64,000 nt of DNA from Bacteroidales bacterium (GTDB lineage: Bacteria > Bacteroidota > Bacteroidia > Bacteroidales > UBA932): positions 40,407-104,406 of the forward strand of contig JAFXQA010000003.1 in the NCBI GenBank assembly GCA_017527415.1, in the 5' to 3' direction. The position numbers and the translations under genes are program-made. Below are positions 52,344-61,398 of the stretch, one piece after another. Each line of letters begins with the position of its first letter. Position 1 is the first letter of the stretch. The notes beneath the pieces were generated by a model. It saw nothing but the letters and a program-made list of their open reading frames with translations. It was not told the DNA's origin and made no database searches.

Positions 52344-53312
52344 ATGAAAAAGATGTCTGATATTTCAAAGAAGATGCTTGCCCTCCTGGAGAAGCAGGGA
52401 GAAGTTTCTGCGGCGGAGTTCAAGGCCATGATGCCCGGGGCGCCGGAGCAGACGGTGTTTTCCCGCATCCGCGCGCTTGAGCGCAAAGGGCTGATTTATG
52501 AGTCCGGGCGGGGGCGGTATTCCCTTGGGGCAAAGCCTGTCTATAAAGCGAAGGTGAGTCCCAAGATGCTGGAACTAAACAAGTTGCTTGTCAGAGAGTT
52601 TACGGGGGCCTTGCTGTGCATTTCAACCATGGACGGAAGCAATGTCGTGGTGGAAACCGACAGGAAGGTGGTGGATAAGATGCTGGTTTTCCTGCGTGGG
52701 CGATACCTAAACGTGTTCACTTTCCGCGAAGCAATTGCAAACAGGTCGGCGCTGAAAGATGCCATTGTCGTAAAGGCATTGATTACAGATTCTCCGTTGG
52801 TTTCTTTCGAGGAGATGAACGCACCTTCGCTGGAAAAGACCCTGGTTGACCTTGTGGCAGACAAAGACTTCTTCCGACTGGACGATGAAGCCATTCACAA
52901 GGAATTCCAGCGCGCATTCGAGGTTTATCCCATCAACCGCAACCGCCTTGTACGCTATGCCGGGAGGCGCGGCGTGACAGCTTCGGTGTATGAACAGATG
53001 GCGAAAGTGGATCTGTTCCGTGTCGATATTATCTCCAAGATACAGCAGACCCTTAAGAAACAGCCGGTAATACGGGCGTGGCTGTTCGGTTCCTGGTCCC
53101 GAATGGAAGAGCGTCCGGACAGTGATATAGATCTGTTGGTTGACTTTAAAAATTCAGACAGCATCAGTTTGCTTGATTATACCGGATTTATGCTTGACAT
53201 TCAAGATATTACCGGAAAACAAATTGATTACGTAGAAAATGGAACATTACTTCCATTTGCAAATAAAAACGCAAACCAAGACAAATATATTATATATGAG
53301 AGAGCTAGCTAG
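52344..53312 (+). CDS. AbiEi-like winged-helix regulator fused to MntA nucleotidyltransferase antitoxin
   Basis: 322 aa from MKKMSDISKK (the ATG of 52344; MSDISKK at 52353 is also possible). Residues 1-65 are a winged helix (LALLEKQGEVSAAEFKAMMP, FSRIRALERKGLIYESGRGR). Residues 70-215 resemble AbiEi-type antitoxin or DUF6577-like regulators (NAPSLEKTLVDLVADKDFF, NRNRLVRYAGRRG). Residues 240-320 are a minimal nucleotidyltransferase with GSWSRMEERPDSDID, the GSx10DxD motif (G249, S250, D261, D263), and a third carboxylate D295 (QIDYV). Known MntA antitoxins AMPylate the HepT toxin on its RX4HXY tyrosine. Here DNA-binding and enzymatic neutralisation would be on one chain. It overlaps hepT by 17 bp. 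Base composition drops sharply within the nucleotidyltransferase part. Confidence 0.82.
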   Translation: MKKMSDISKKMLALLEKQGEVSAAEFKAMMPGAPEQTVFSRIRALERKGLIYESGRGRYSLGAKPVYKAKVSPKMLELNKLLVREFTGALLCISTMDGSNVVVETDRKVVDKMLVFLRGRYLNVFTFREAIANRSALKDAIVVKALITDSPLVSFEEMNAPSLEKTLVDLVADKDFFRLDDEAIHKEFQRAFEVYPINRNRLVRYAGRRGVTASVYEQMAKVDLFRVDIISKIQQTLKKQPVIRAWLFGSWSRMEERPDSDIDLLVDFKNSDSISLLDYTGFMLDIQDITGKQIDYVENGTLLPFANKNANQDKYIIYERAS

Positions 53313-53655
53313 AGACCCCGGCCGGCTGGAACACATTCTGGCCGCAATTGATTATTGTTTAAAATACACTCAAGGAAAAACAAGTGATGATATCGTAGAT
53401 AAAGATCCTTTGTTTTACGCACTGGTTAAAAACGAAGAAATAATCGGAGAAGCAGCATATATGCTATCACGGGAGTTTAAAGATACCCATCCTAAGACAG
53501 ACTGGAGAAAGATAATCGCAATGCGTAATGTGCTTGTTCACGGTTACTTTGAAATATCAAAGGGTCATATTTGGTCTGTTATCCAAAACGACCTGCCACC
53601 GTTGCGGAAGCAGGTCGTGGAATATCTTAAAGAATTCGAAACTACAGCAGGCTGA
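53296..53655 (+). CDS. HepT-like HEPN toxin
   Basis: 119 aa, a compact four-helix HEPN-domain protein (DUF86/HepT type). The ribonuclease motif RX4HXY is intact: Arg77, His82, Tyr84 in MRNVLVHGYF. EIIGEAAYMLSREF and TDWRKIIAMRN are the family's other conserved segments. In type VII systems HepT is an RNase silenced by AMPylation of that tyrosine by MntA. The start (ATG 53296) overlaps the antitoxin end, giving the usual antitoxin-first operon. Its 3' end overlaps the convergent Gate-domain gene by 14 bp. Confidence 0.88.
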   Translation: MRELARDPGRLEHILAAIDYCLKYTQGKTSDDIVDKDPLFYALVKNEEIIGEAAYMLSREFKDTHPKTDWRKIIAMRNVLVHGYFEISKGHIWSVIQNDLPPLRKQVVEYLKEFETTAG

Positions 53656-54781
53656 CCAGCAGGTAGCTGAAGTGGGCGATGATGCCGGCGCAGAGGCCGG
53701 CGATGGTGTGAGCGCCGAGGGCTTTGGGGATGGCTTTGCGCCAGCCCAGCGAATCGAGCATTGCGGTGTGGGTGGAGAGATAGCCGCTCCAGCACATTCC
53801 GATGGCGGTGCAGACAGCGATGGCGTTTCCGTCCAGGAAGCCGGCGGCTTCGAAAGTGGGCAGCAGGCCGAGGGCGGCTCCCACAGCGCCGAGTGCGGTC
53901 ATCGGGAACGCGATGAGTTCCATCGCCTTGAAGCCGAACAGCCACTCGAACACCCAATGTATCTTATCTGCCAGCCAGGGAAGGATAGGAACGCCCTGCG
54001 AGGATGCACCCGTGTACCCCTCGGCTCCAGGGCCGAATGTGATCATAATGACGGCCGTGGTGATGATCAGCACGCCGGGGATAATCTGCATGCCAAGTTC
54101 CACACCGTTCTTTCCACCGTCCAGGATGGCGTTCAGGAAGCGCATGAAGATGCTGTTATGCGATCCGGATTCAACACGCTCCTCTGCCAGCTCCTCCTGG
54201 GAGGCGTTCACTACCATTTCTTCCATTTCGGTCGGCCAGGCCTTGAGGCAGGAGCGCTGCATCAGGCGGGTGGAGATGATTGAGCCGCAGAATGCGCCGA
54301 ACAGGCCGACGAAAGCGGCACCGACGCTGCCATAACCGAACATCGTGATCAGCACCACGAAACCCATTCCAAAAGCGGTGCCGAAGTTGGTAAGGGATAT
54401 CAGCTGATACTTCTTGAAGTAGGATGCGAACGAACGGTCCTTGCTGAGGGCGATGATGGCGGGGTTGTCCGAAAGGAAAGTCATCACAGCGCCGAGGGCA
54501 GCAACTCCCGGGAGATGGAAAAGGGGCTTCATCAGCGGCCGGAGGAATTTCTCCAGAAGCGTAACCACTCCGAATTCTGCCATGAGTTTAGAGAGCGCAC
54601 CCGTCAAAACGGTGATGCCCATCAGGTAGAACACGGTATTCAGCAGCAGGTCGTGAGCCGTATTCATCATCGTCTTGAGCATGTTGCCCCCGCCCATGCG
54701 GGAGCCAAGGGCCCAGAAAACGGCTATCAGTACTGCCAGGAATATAATCGCCTCAACGGTCGATCGTTTGGATGCTTTCAT
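53642..54781 (-). CDS. Gate-domain (nucleoside-recognition) membrane protein
   Basis: 379 aa with about nine transmembrane helices and no signal peptide. Two Gate-like halves can be seen (LLLNTVFYLMGITVLTGALS and GVELGMQIIPGVLIITTAVI). Between them are TFLSDNPAIIALSKDRSFAS and LTNFGTAFGMGFVVLITMFG, which I associate with the CD0519/CD1768 group of nucleoside-recognition-domain proteins. The substrate is not established. No operon partner; it faces hepT tail to tail. Confidence 0.75.
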   Translation of the reverse strand: MKASKRSTVEAIIFLAVLIAVFWALGSRMGGGNMLKTMMNTAHDLLLNTVFYLMGITVLTGALSKLMAEFGVVTLLEKFLRPLMKPLFHLPGVAALGAVMTFLSDNPAIIALSKDRSFASYFKKYQLISLTNFGTAFGMGFVVLITMFGYGSVGAAFVGLFGAFCGSIISTRLMQRSCLKAWPTEMEEMVVNASQEELAEERVESGSHNSIFMRFLNAILDGGKNGVELGMQIIPGVLIITTAVIMITFGPGAEGYTGASSQGVPILPWLADKIHWVFEWLFGFKAMELIAFPMTALGAVGAALGLLPTFEAAGFLDGNAIAVCTAIGMCWSGYLSTHTAMLDSLGWRKAIPKALGAHTIAGLCAGIIAHFSYLLVSLL

Positions 54782-54827
54782 TTCGGGTTATCGGTTTCAG
54801 GCTGCAAAAATAGCAATAAAAACTTAT

Positions 54828-55715
54828 CTACGGCACGGGGGCGGCAAGGTAGCGTTCCCGGAGTGTCCGGATGTCGGCATCGGTCAGGCCGATGGGGCCT
54901 TTAAGATATGCTTCCATCGAGCCATAGCGGCGGTCGATCTCTTCCAGGGTCTTGACGAAATTCCTGGTATTGGCGCCCAGGAAGGCCTTTACGACCTCTA
55001 TTTCCTCGTCTTTTCCTCCCCAGAATCGCACGCGGCGGGAATACTTTCGAACGTCGGCCTCATAAACCTGGTTGGTGGCATCGAAATCCGCCACTATCGT
55101 CTCCCTGTCTGCACCAAGGGCAGCCAGAAGGAGGGCTGAAGCGATGCCGGTGCGGTCTTTACCCTGTGTGCAGTGATAGAGCACCGCCCCCTTTTCGGTG
55201 GCGAGGACCTCCCGGAAAAAGCGGGCGAACTGCTGCTGGCATTCCGGGTTGAATATTAGAGTGGGATACATTTCGCGGGCCACCTTCTTCGCCTTCTCGT
55301 TAAAAGCGGCCATCACGATAATCTTCTTGACATCGAACTTCTTGCGGCCGGTGAACTTTTTTCTTTCCTCTTCGGAGGCCTGCGCGGCCACGTTCCCGCT
55401 GGCATCCACCGGGATACGCACGAATTCCGCGCCGGGCACGGGACGGTCCGCTTTCCCCTGCAGTTCCTCTTCTTTTCTGAAGTCCACGACCTTGGTTACG
55501 GGGATGGAGGATAGATGGTCCAGGTCCGCATCGGAGGCTTCGGCCAGATGCGCGGCGCGGATCAGCACCCCGGCGCGCAGGGAACGTCCGTCCCGCATCC
55601 TGTAGCCTCCAAGGTCCCGGGCATTCACTATGCCCTTCACCGGGAGGAACTGTTGAGCGAAAAGGGAGGAGGAAACAAGCATAGCCGGCAGTAAAAAGAT
55701 GAAACGGATATTCAT
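54828..55715 (-). CDS. Tyrosine-protein phosphatase-like, secreted
   Basis: 295 aa from the ATG at 55715-55713, signal peptide ending SSSLFAQ. The active-site loop is HCTQGKDRTGIASALL (Cys182, Arg188), fitting the CX5R phosphatase family of atypical lipid/tyrosine phosphatases, with GIVNARDLGGYRMRDGR near the N-terminus as in the Y_phosphatase3 family. The start overlaps the stop of the kinase-like gene (TGATG). Export suggests an extracytoplasmic substrate such as a phosphoester nutrient; this is inference. Confidence 0.85.
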   Translation of the reverse strand: MNIRFIFLLPAMLVSSSLFAQQFLPVKGIVNARDLGGYRMRDGRSLRAGVLIRAAHLAEASDADLDHLSSIPVTKVVDFRKEEELQGKADRPVPGAEFVRIPVDASGNVAAQASEEERKKFTGRKKFDVKKIIVMAAFNEKAKKVAREMYPTLIFNPECQQQFARFFREVLATEKGAVLYHCTQGKDRTGIASALLLAALGADRETIVADFDATNQVYEADVRKYSRRVRFWGGKDEEIEVVKAFLGANTRNFVKTLEEIDRRYGSMEAYLKGPIGLTDADIRTLRERYLAAPVP

Positions 55716-56575
55716 CAAGAAAAATACTGTTTAATTAGACGCCTTATGTGGAAAGCGAAGAACAGTTTTTCCGGCAAGCTGGGTTTCTGGAATTCGTAGC
55801 GAAGGACAATGTCCAGGCAGGAAAACTTCCCGGCGAGACGGTCGAAGGCCGAATGGTCGTCCTCTCCGGTGTAAGCGCGGGCAAAGGCCACCCAGAAACT
55901 GCGCAGCTGAGCCTCTCCCATATGGAAGATATCCTGCACCTGCTTCATCGGCGAGTATACGTTGCAGACCAGGAACAGGTGCCCTACGTCGAAGAGCGGA
56001 TCACCATAGCCAAAGCGGTCCAGGTCGATCCAGAAATAGCCTTCGCCGGAACGGATGATGTTGCCGGTCTGGAAGTCCCCGTGGACACAGGTGGTCTTGT
56101 CTTCTATGGTGCGGGCGAAATCCGAAAGGATGCGGCGGTTCTTTTTGCTGATGAACTGCACCTTCTCCAGGGCGCGCATCAGCTGCTCCCTCCTGTTGGG
56201 GAACATCTCCGTATTGCACTGGGTGCCGAAGAGCTTCTTGCCGTGTTCGCAGAGCACGCTGGCCATGGCTTCGGTGAGGGCTGGCTCGTCGCAGCAGATG
56301 CGGGAGAGGGATTTCTTACTCTTGACGCGCTCGGAAATCGTGGCGTAGGCATCTCCAACACGGACTATTTCGTACACCTTGGGGATGGGAATACCCAGGG
56401 CCTCGACCGCCTTGGACACATCGAATTCGTGCTTTACGAATTCCAGCGTGCTGAGCGCCGGCTTGTTGACCTTGAGGATGACGTCCGGCTCATCCAGGCT
56501 GACGTAAGTGACTCCGTTGCCACCTTCCCCGAACTTGGTCCAGGCAGAAAGGTCGATTTGTCTGTAGTTTTCCAT
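55715..56575 (-). CDS. APH-like phosphotransferase (TIGR02172-like)
   Basis: 286 aa, cytoplasmic. Kinase-like layout: a glycine-rich start (GEGGNGVTYVSLDEPDVIL), an ATP-site Lys in VILKVNK, and the catalytic loop TCVHGDFQTGNII followed by YFWIDLDRFGYGDPLFDVGH. The last matches the aminoglycoside-phosphotransferase/choline-kinase fold. Its target is unknown; the neighbourhood does not suggest antibiotic resistance. It lies between a C69 dipeptidase gene (6 bp) and a phosphatase gene (1-bp overlap). Confidence 0.82.
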   Translation of the reverse strand: MENYRQIDLSAWTKFGEGGNGVTYVSLDEPDVILKVNKPALSTLEFVKHEFDVSKAVEALGIPIPKVYEIVRVGDAYATISERVKSKKSLSRICCDEPALTEAMASVLCEHGKKLFGTQCNTEMFPNRREQLMRALEKVQFISKKNRRILSDFARTIEDKTTCVHGDFQTGNIIRSGEGYFWIDLDRFGYGDPLFDVGHLFLVCNVYSPMKQVQDIFHMGEAQLRSFWVAFARAYTGEDDHSAFDRLAGKFSCLDIVLRYEFQKPSLPEKLFFAFHIRRLIKQYFS

Positions 56576-56581
56576 GATATA

Positions 56582-58102
56582 TCAGAATCCTCTGCCGAAT
56601 TCCACCCAGTATTTGGCCTCGAGTTCAGCCCAGCGGGCGGCGGCGTTGTTATAAACCTTGCGGGTGTAGGCGTCGAGTTCCTCCGGAGTGGCTTCCGCGC
56701 CGGGAAGCTCTGCAAACGCGGCATCCTCAACCTCTTTCAGCACCTTGTTGAAGCCTTCCTTGGTAGTCTGCCAGCTGAGGGTGGCTAGCTTGTTGGCCTT
56801 GCGGAACTGCCAGACGAAAAGACCCGGATCGTAGCGCTTCTGGCCGCAGGCCGACATGGGTCCGGGGAGGGAAGAGCCTCCGGCGAAGATGGGAATGTGC
56901 GGGCTCTGGGCGGGGTTGTCTATCGCCAGCCAGCATATGCCTCCGACTGCATCCGGAAGCCAGTCCCGGAGCTGGATGACCGTGGAATATGCGCACCAGG
57001 CTACCGCCACGGTGCGGCGGAAGGTGATGGTGCCGGGGGCGATGGTGTTGATGGTTTTCTGATAGTTGGTGGTGGGCCAGGGGTTAGCCAGAGGGCTGAC
57101 TTTATCCCCCAGTTTAATGTTTTCGGTCATATCGAAGCCTTCCACTCCCTCGTAGGTAGAGCGTAGCAACTGCATCACGTCCCGCACGCTGACGGGCTTC
57201 TCGGGCTTGACGCTGAAAGGCATTTCGTCGTCCTCATATTTAAGGCCGAGCGAGGGGGCGAGGGTGCTCAGGATCCACCATTCGCGCTCGCGGAAATTCT
57301 TGCCTGCGCCATAAGCGGCATGGTAGGCCTTGTAGAAATAGAACTCCCCTTCGCCGTCCCAGAGGCCGTATTTGAGGGCTACCTTCTCGACATTGTCGGA
57401 GGCCATGAAGTTCTTGCTGTCTTTGCGGTCGATGCGCCCGATGCGGGGGATATTCGCTGATACCGCCACCTCACCGTCCGGCACCCTCTGGGCTGCCCAC
57501 ACGGCACCTTTCTCCCCCCTTCCGCAACCAAGTACCTCGAAGAACCAGACCTCTTTCTTGTCGGCCACGGTGAGGCATTCGCCGCCGTCGATGTAGCCGT
57601 ACTTCTCGGACAGTTCTCCCATCAGCTTGACCGCATCCCGGGCGTTGTCGCAACGCTGAAGGGCGATGCGGCAGAGTTCCTCCACCAGGAAGATGCCGTT
57701 GCTGCTGCGCAGGGTGTCGGGGCCGGAGAAGGTGGTTTCTCCTATGGCCACCTGTTTCTCGTTAAGCGAGGGGTAAGCGGTATTGAGATATGCGAAGGTC
57801 TTGCGGGCCTCGGGGATTTCCCCGGTCTTACGCAGGCCGGTGGTGTCCCCCGGGAAGGCTACGTGGCGGCCGCCGCGATAAACGGGATGCATCGTGCCTT
57901 TGGGATAGCGGGCCGCAGGTTCCTGGGTAAGCCAGGTGCGGGATTTGCCATCGCAGGTGTGCGACGTGATTACGCTGCCGTCATCGCTGGCCAGCCGCCC
58001 CACGGCGATGCTGGTACAGTCAAGGCCGTCGGTTTCCCAATCTTGTGAGTAGGCCGCGGCAGACAGGGCCAGTGCGGCCAGAAGTATCAGGTATCTTTTC
58101 AT
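56582..58102 (-). CDS. C69 family dipeptidase, secreted (second copy)
   Basis: 506 aa. Signal peptide ends AAAYS; DCTSIAVGRLASDDGSVITS places the nucleophile Cys at residue 29. Other marks are KQVAIGETTFSGPDTLRSSN, LMGELSEKYGYIDGGECLTV, VWFFEVLGCGRGEKGAVWAA and VAVSANIPRIGRID. It resembles PepD-type Ntn-hydrolases and is clearly related to the 16841-18544 product. ATGA overlap with GH97 shows translational coupling, an unusual pairing of a dipeptidase with a starch-type glycosidase. Confidence 0.88.
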   Translation of the reverse strand: MKRYLILLAALALSAAAYSQDWETDGLDCTSIAVGRLASDDGSVITSHTCDGKSRTWLTQEPAARYPKGTMHPVYRGGRHVAFPGDTTGLRKTGEIPEARKTFAYLNTAYPSLNEKQVAIGETTFSGPDTLRSSNGIFLVEELCRIALQRCDNARDAVKLMGELSEKYGYIDGGECLTVADKKEVWFFEVLGCGRGEKGAVWAAQRVPDGEVAVSANIPRIGRIDRKDSKNFMASDNVEKVALKYGLWDGEGEFYFYKAYHAAYGAGKNFREREWWILSTLAPSLGLKYEDDEMPFSVKPEKPVSVRDVMQLLRSTYEGVEGFDMTENIKLGDKVSPLANPWPTTNYQKTINTIAPGTITFRRTVAVAWCAYSTVIQLRDWLPDAVGGICWLAIDNPAQSPHIPIFAGGSSLPGPMSACGQKRYDPGLFVWQFRKANKLATLSWQTTKEGFNKVLKEVEDAAFAELPGAEATPEELDAYTRKVYNNAAARWAELEAKYWVEFGRGF

Positions 58103-60357
58103 ATTTCTTTCAGGGAGATGGCAAATCCGCCGGAAGGGGCCATGGTGATGGGCAGCACGGTGGAGGCGTCGATTGTCTGTTTGGTGATGGTATAGCGGGC
58201 GCAGGGGGCCGAGCCGGTTTCCTGCGATACATTGACTCCGTCGGCATCGGGAGCATCGGCGTAGATGGTGGCCTCATACTTCGCGCCGGGTTTCAGGTAC
58301 TCGAAAGTGATGTCGAAGCTGCGGCTGTTCTCGTCGGTGATTCCGCCTACGAACCAGATATCTTTACTTGGATCCGGTTTCCCGTTCACATCCGTCAGGC
58401 AGAAACGGCTGGCTCCGTTCACGTAATCCTTCTTGCCGTCGGCGAGGGCGGCGACACCCTTCGCAGCGAGTTCCATCGTAGATTTGCGGGGCTGGCGGGC
58501 GACCACTATATAATCTCCCGGCTCGGCATAGAGATACTTGCTCTGCTCCCAGTCGACAGCCACATCCTTTATGAACTGGAAGGCATCGGCATACCTCTCG
58601 TAGTTTTCCGGCAGGTCGCAGGCCATCTGGAGGGGAGAAGGCATGGTCAGATACAGGCCAAGCTGCTTGCAGACGGTGAACTTGAGCACGTCCTTGCGCT
58701 TGGGGGTTATGAGTTTCAGGTTCATCTCCAGCGCACCCGGGGTGTAGTCCATCGGACCGCCCTGCAGGCGCGTGAAAGGCAGGATGGTGAGGTGCTTGGG
58801 CTCCACGCTGTCGCAGAACTCTCCTCCCTTGGCCGACTCGTTGCCCACCATATTCGGCCAGGTGCGGCAGAGGCCGGTCGGGCGCACCGCCTCGTGGGCA
58901 TTGACCATGATGTGATGCTCCGCAGCACGGCGGATCACATAGTTATAGTGGTTGATGATGCTTTGGCTGTAGTGATGCTCGCCTATCGGGAGGATATCTC
59001 CCACATAACCGGTCTTGACCGCGTCGTAGCCGTACTCGTTCATAAGGCCGAAAGCCTCGGGGATCCAGCGCTCGTAATTGGCTGTGGACGAGGAGGTTTC
59101 GTGATGCATTATCAGGCGAATGCCTTTTGAATGGGCATAGGCGTTGAGGGCGGGAAGATCGAAGTCCGGATAGGGTGTGACGAAGTCGAACACCCTGTCT
59201 TTCTGGTGCCCGAACCAGTTCTCCCAACCTATGTTCCAGCCTTCTATCAGCAGGCCGTCCATGCCGCTTGCGGCAGCAAAGTCGATGTAGCGGCGGACAT
59301 TCTCGTTGGTGGCGCCGTGCCTGCCGTGGGGTTTGGAGTTGGCATAATCGGTTTCTCCTATGATGATGACCGGATGGTCGTCGGTGTAGGACCAGGTGGT
59401 GCGCCCCACTATCATCTCCCACCATACACCCATATATTTGGTAGGGTGGATCCAGCTCACGTCCTCCAGGGCACAAGGCTCGTTGAGATTAAGTATCAAC
59501 CTGGAAGAGAGCACCTTGCGGGCATCGTCGACCACCATTACCGTGCGCCAGGGGGTGTGGCTTCCAGCCTGCAGGAGAGCGCCCCAGCCTTCGGCGTCGG
59601 GAGTAAGATGGGTGCGAAAAGTCTTGCGCTTCAACGCCAGGTTGGTAGTTGGATAATTGACCACGGCAGCCTCGTGGATGTTGATATAAAGTCCGTCATC
59701 GGTCTTAAGTTGAAGGGCGGTCTGCACACCGGAGGGGCTGAAGGTCTGCTGGGAGGCGTTCCCCACCCTCATCTTCTTCGCCGTCCGGCGGATTTCGCTC
59801 ATACGCGTGACGTTGTAGCTGTATTCCTGAGTGTCGTAATCCCCAGGGATCCAGTATGCGGTATGGTCCCCGGCCATCGCGAACTCCGTAAGTTCATCCT
59901 TGACCACGAAATCGATCAGCTTCGGCTGCTCGGGGAACTCGTAGCGGAAGCCCAGGCCGTCGTCGTAGAGGCGGAAGCGCACTATCATCGTTATGCCGTT
60001 CTTCTCGAGGGTGACGGCCATCTCGTTGTAGTTGTTGCGGATGCAGGACTCTTCTCCCCACACCGTCTGCCAGGTGTCGTCGAAACTGGAAGTCTGCACA
60101 TCCTTCAGGGCAAAGCCGCGCTGCATATCCACCGGCTTGCGGTAGCGCTTGCCGCGGTTCTTTGCGGTTTCGGGGATGTGTATCTTTTCTCCGCGGAAGG
60201 TGAAGCCAAGCTTGCTGGGTTTCACCACCTCCCGCCCATCGTACTGGAGTTCATAGGTGGGAACGCCTTTTTTATTTACGTCAAAATCCAACTGGAGCTT
60301 ACCGCTCGGGCTGAGCAGGGTGCCAGCCGCCATCAGCAAGAAGAGAAGAGTCTTCAT
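58099..60357 (-). CDS. Glycoside hydrolase family 97, inverting alpha-glucosidase type (SusB-like)
   Basis: 752 aa, short signal peptide. The N-terminal super-sandwich (about 20-290) leads to a TIM barrel containing MDGLLIEGWNIGWENW, LIMHHETSSSTANYERW and VKTGYVGDILPIGEHH. The Glu residues used by inverting SusB-type enzymes appear at the same spacing: E420 (HHET), E489 (NAHEAVRPTG) and E513 (NESAKGGEF). VKTGYV replaces the VKVDF nucleophile segment of retaining GH97 alpha-galactosidases. It should release glucose from the non-reducing end of maltodextrins in the periplasm. Starts 5 bp after the LytTR gene. Confidence 0.92.
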   Translation of the reverse strand: MKTLLFLLMAAGTLLSPSGKLQLDFDVNKKGVPTYELQYDGREVVKPSKLGFTFRGEKIHIPETAKNRGKRYRKPVDMQRGFALKDVQTSSFDDTWQTVWGEESCIRNNYNEMAVTLEKNGITMIVRFRLYDDGLGFRYEFPEQPKLIDFVVKDELTEFAMAGDHTAYWIPGDYDTQEYSYNVTRMSEIRRTAKKMRVGNASQQTFSPSGVQTALQLKTDDGLYINIHEAAVVNYPTTNLALKRKTFRTHLTPDAEGWGALLQAGSHTPWRTVMVVDDARKVLSSRLILNLNEPCALEDVSWIHPTKYMGVWWEMIVGRTTWSYTDDHPVIIIGETDYANSKPHGRHGATNENVRRYIDFAAASGMDGLLIEGWNIGWENWFGHQKDRVFDFVTPYPDFDLPALNAYAHSKGIRLIMHHETSSSTANYERWIPEAFGLMNEYGYDAVKTGYVGDILPIGEHHYSQSIINHYNYVIRRAAEHHIMVNAHEAVRPTGLCRTWPNMVGNESAKGGEFCDSVEPKHLTILPFTRLQGGPMDYTPGALEMNLKLITPKRKDVLKFTVCKQLGLYLTMPSPLQMACDLPENYERYADAFQFIKDVAVDWEQSKYLYAEPGDYIVVARQPRKSTMELAAKGVAALADGKKDYVNGASRFCLTDVNGKPDPSKDIWFVGGITDENSRSFDITFEYLKPGAKYEATIYADAPDADGVNVSQETGSAPCARYTITKQTIDASTVLPITMAPSGGFAISLKEI

Positions 60358-60361
60358 ATTA

Positions 60362-61258
60362 TCAGTTTTCTAGCCAGGACAAAAAATCATCTACACGCGC
60401 CCTGCTGACTTCCAGCGGGGTGGAAAGTTTTGTATCCAGCACAAGCTTCCCGCTTGGCTGCCTTTCCGCCCCCAGAACCTCGCTCTTGGAGATGATGGCG
60501 CTGCGGGAAATGCGGAAAAACAACAACGGGTCCAGACTGCCGGACAGCTCGTCCAGGGAAGGATTCACGGCATAGCGGGAGCCATCCTTGCAGATGATGT
60601 AAGTTCCTTTGTTTTCGGAGATTACGCAAGCGATTTCGCTGGTTTGCCGCGGGATTATCTTGTCTCCCACCCGCACCAGGAATCTCTCTTTATAGATGGG
60701 GTGCGTCTGCGCATCGCGCACGCTGCGTGCGATAAAAATCACGTCTGCCACAAACAACAGCAGGGCGATGGAGTTGCCTATGATCTCCCCGCGGGAACCC
60801 TCGCCGCTGGAGTAGAGATCCAGCAGGACTCTTGCCACATAGATGATTGCAATGGCGATGATGAGCACCGTCATCTGCTTGTCTTCCACTATCAGGCCCG
60901 TACCTCTTCCGAAGGATGCTACCCTGGAACGCGCCACAAGCATGAGCACCCATCCAATAAGTTCGGTAGTGAGAAAGGTGGCAAGCCCGGCACGAAGGGT
61001 TGCGTCCGCCGATATGAAATCGAACAGCGCCGCAAGCCCGACCCCGGCGAAATAACCCACCACGTTCACCAGCACTATGGCCAACGCTGTGAATTCCAGC
61101 GACAAACGCTCGCGGGCGCAGAGGAGCACCGTAAGCGTCATTGTAAGCATTGTAAGGAGCAGAGTGTCGCTCAGCCCGGACTCCTTGCATACGATTGCCG
61201 TAAGCAGGTGAAAAAGGGCGAAGATATGTATCAGCCAACAGGCTCGCATTTTACTCAT
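60362..61258 (-). CDS. Membrane-anchored LytTR transcription regulator
   Basis: About 298 aa when started at MSKMRACWLI (ATG 61258-61256); the frame stays open to an ATG at 61300. A TATCTTG element close to 61258 makes the shorter form more likely. Five to six hydrophobic helices occupy residues 1-185, and a LytTR DNA-binding domain fills the last 100 (VISENKGTYIICKDGSRYAV, LLFFRISRSAIISKSEVLG, TPLEVSRARVDDFLSWLEN). There is no receiver domain. As first gene of the GH97 operon and divergent from the sugar transporter, it probably controls both. Signal unknown. Confidence 0.82.
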   Translation of the reverse strand: MSKMRACWLIHIFALFHLLTAIVCKESGLSDTLLLTMLTMTLTVLLCARERLSLEFTALAIVLVNVVGYFAGVGLAALFDFISADATLRAGLATFLTTELIGWVLMLVARSRVASFGRGTGLIVEDKQMTVLIIAIAIIYVARVLLDLYSSGEGSRGEIIGNSIALLLFVADVIFIARSVRDAQTHPIYKERFLVRVGDKIIPRQTSEIACVISENKGTYIICKDGSRYAVNPSLDELSGSLDPLLFFRISRSAIISKSEVLGAERQPSGKLVLDTKLSTPLEVSRARVDDFLSWLEN

Positions 61259-61398
61259 AGTCTTGCAAGATACGAAAAATTCGTCATCAAATAGCTTCAT
61301 TTCATCCGCAAAAATCTGCTGTTCGTCGAAAATGCCTTATTTATAAAATAAAAACACATATATTCGCGCCGTTTTTAACACTGAAACTGACCGATCGT

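Noticed and set aside
55715-56575. Aminoglycoside resistance gene
   Set aside because: The kinase fold is shared, but it is embedded in a metabolic operon with no mobile-element context and resembles the generic TIGR02172-type phosphotransferases.
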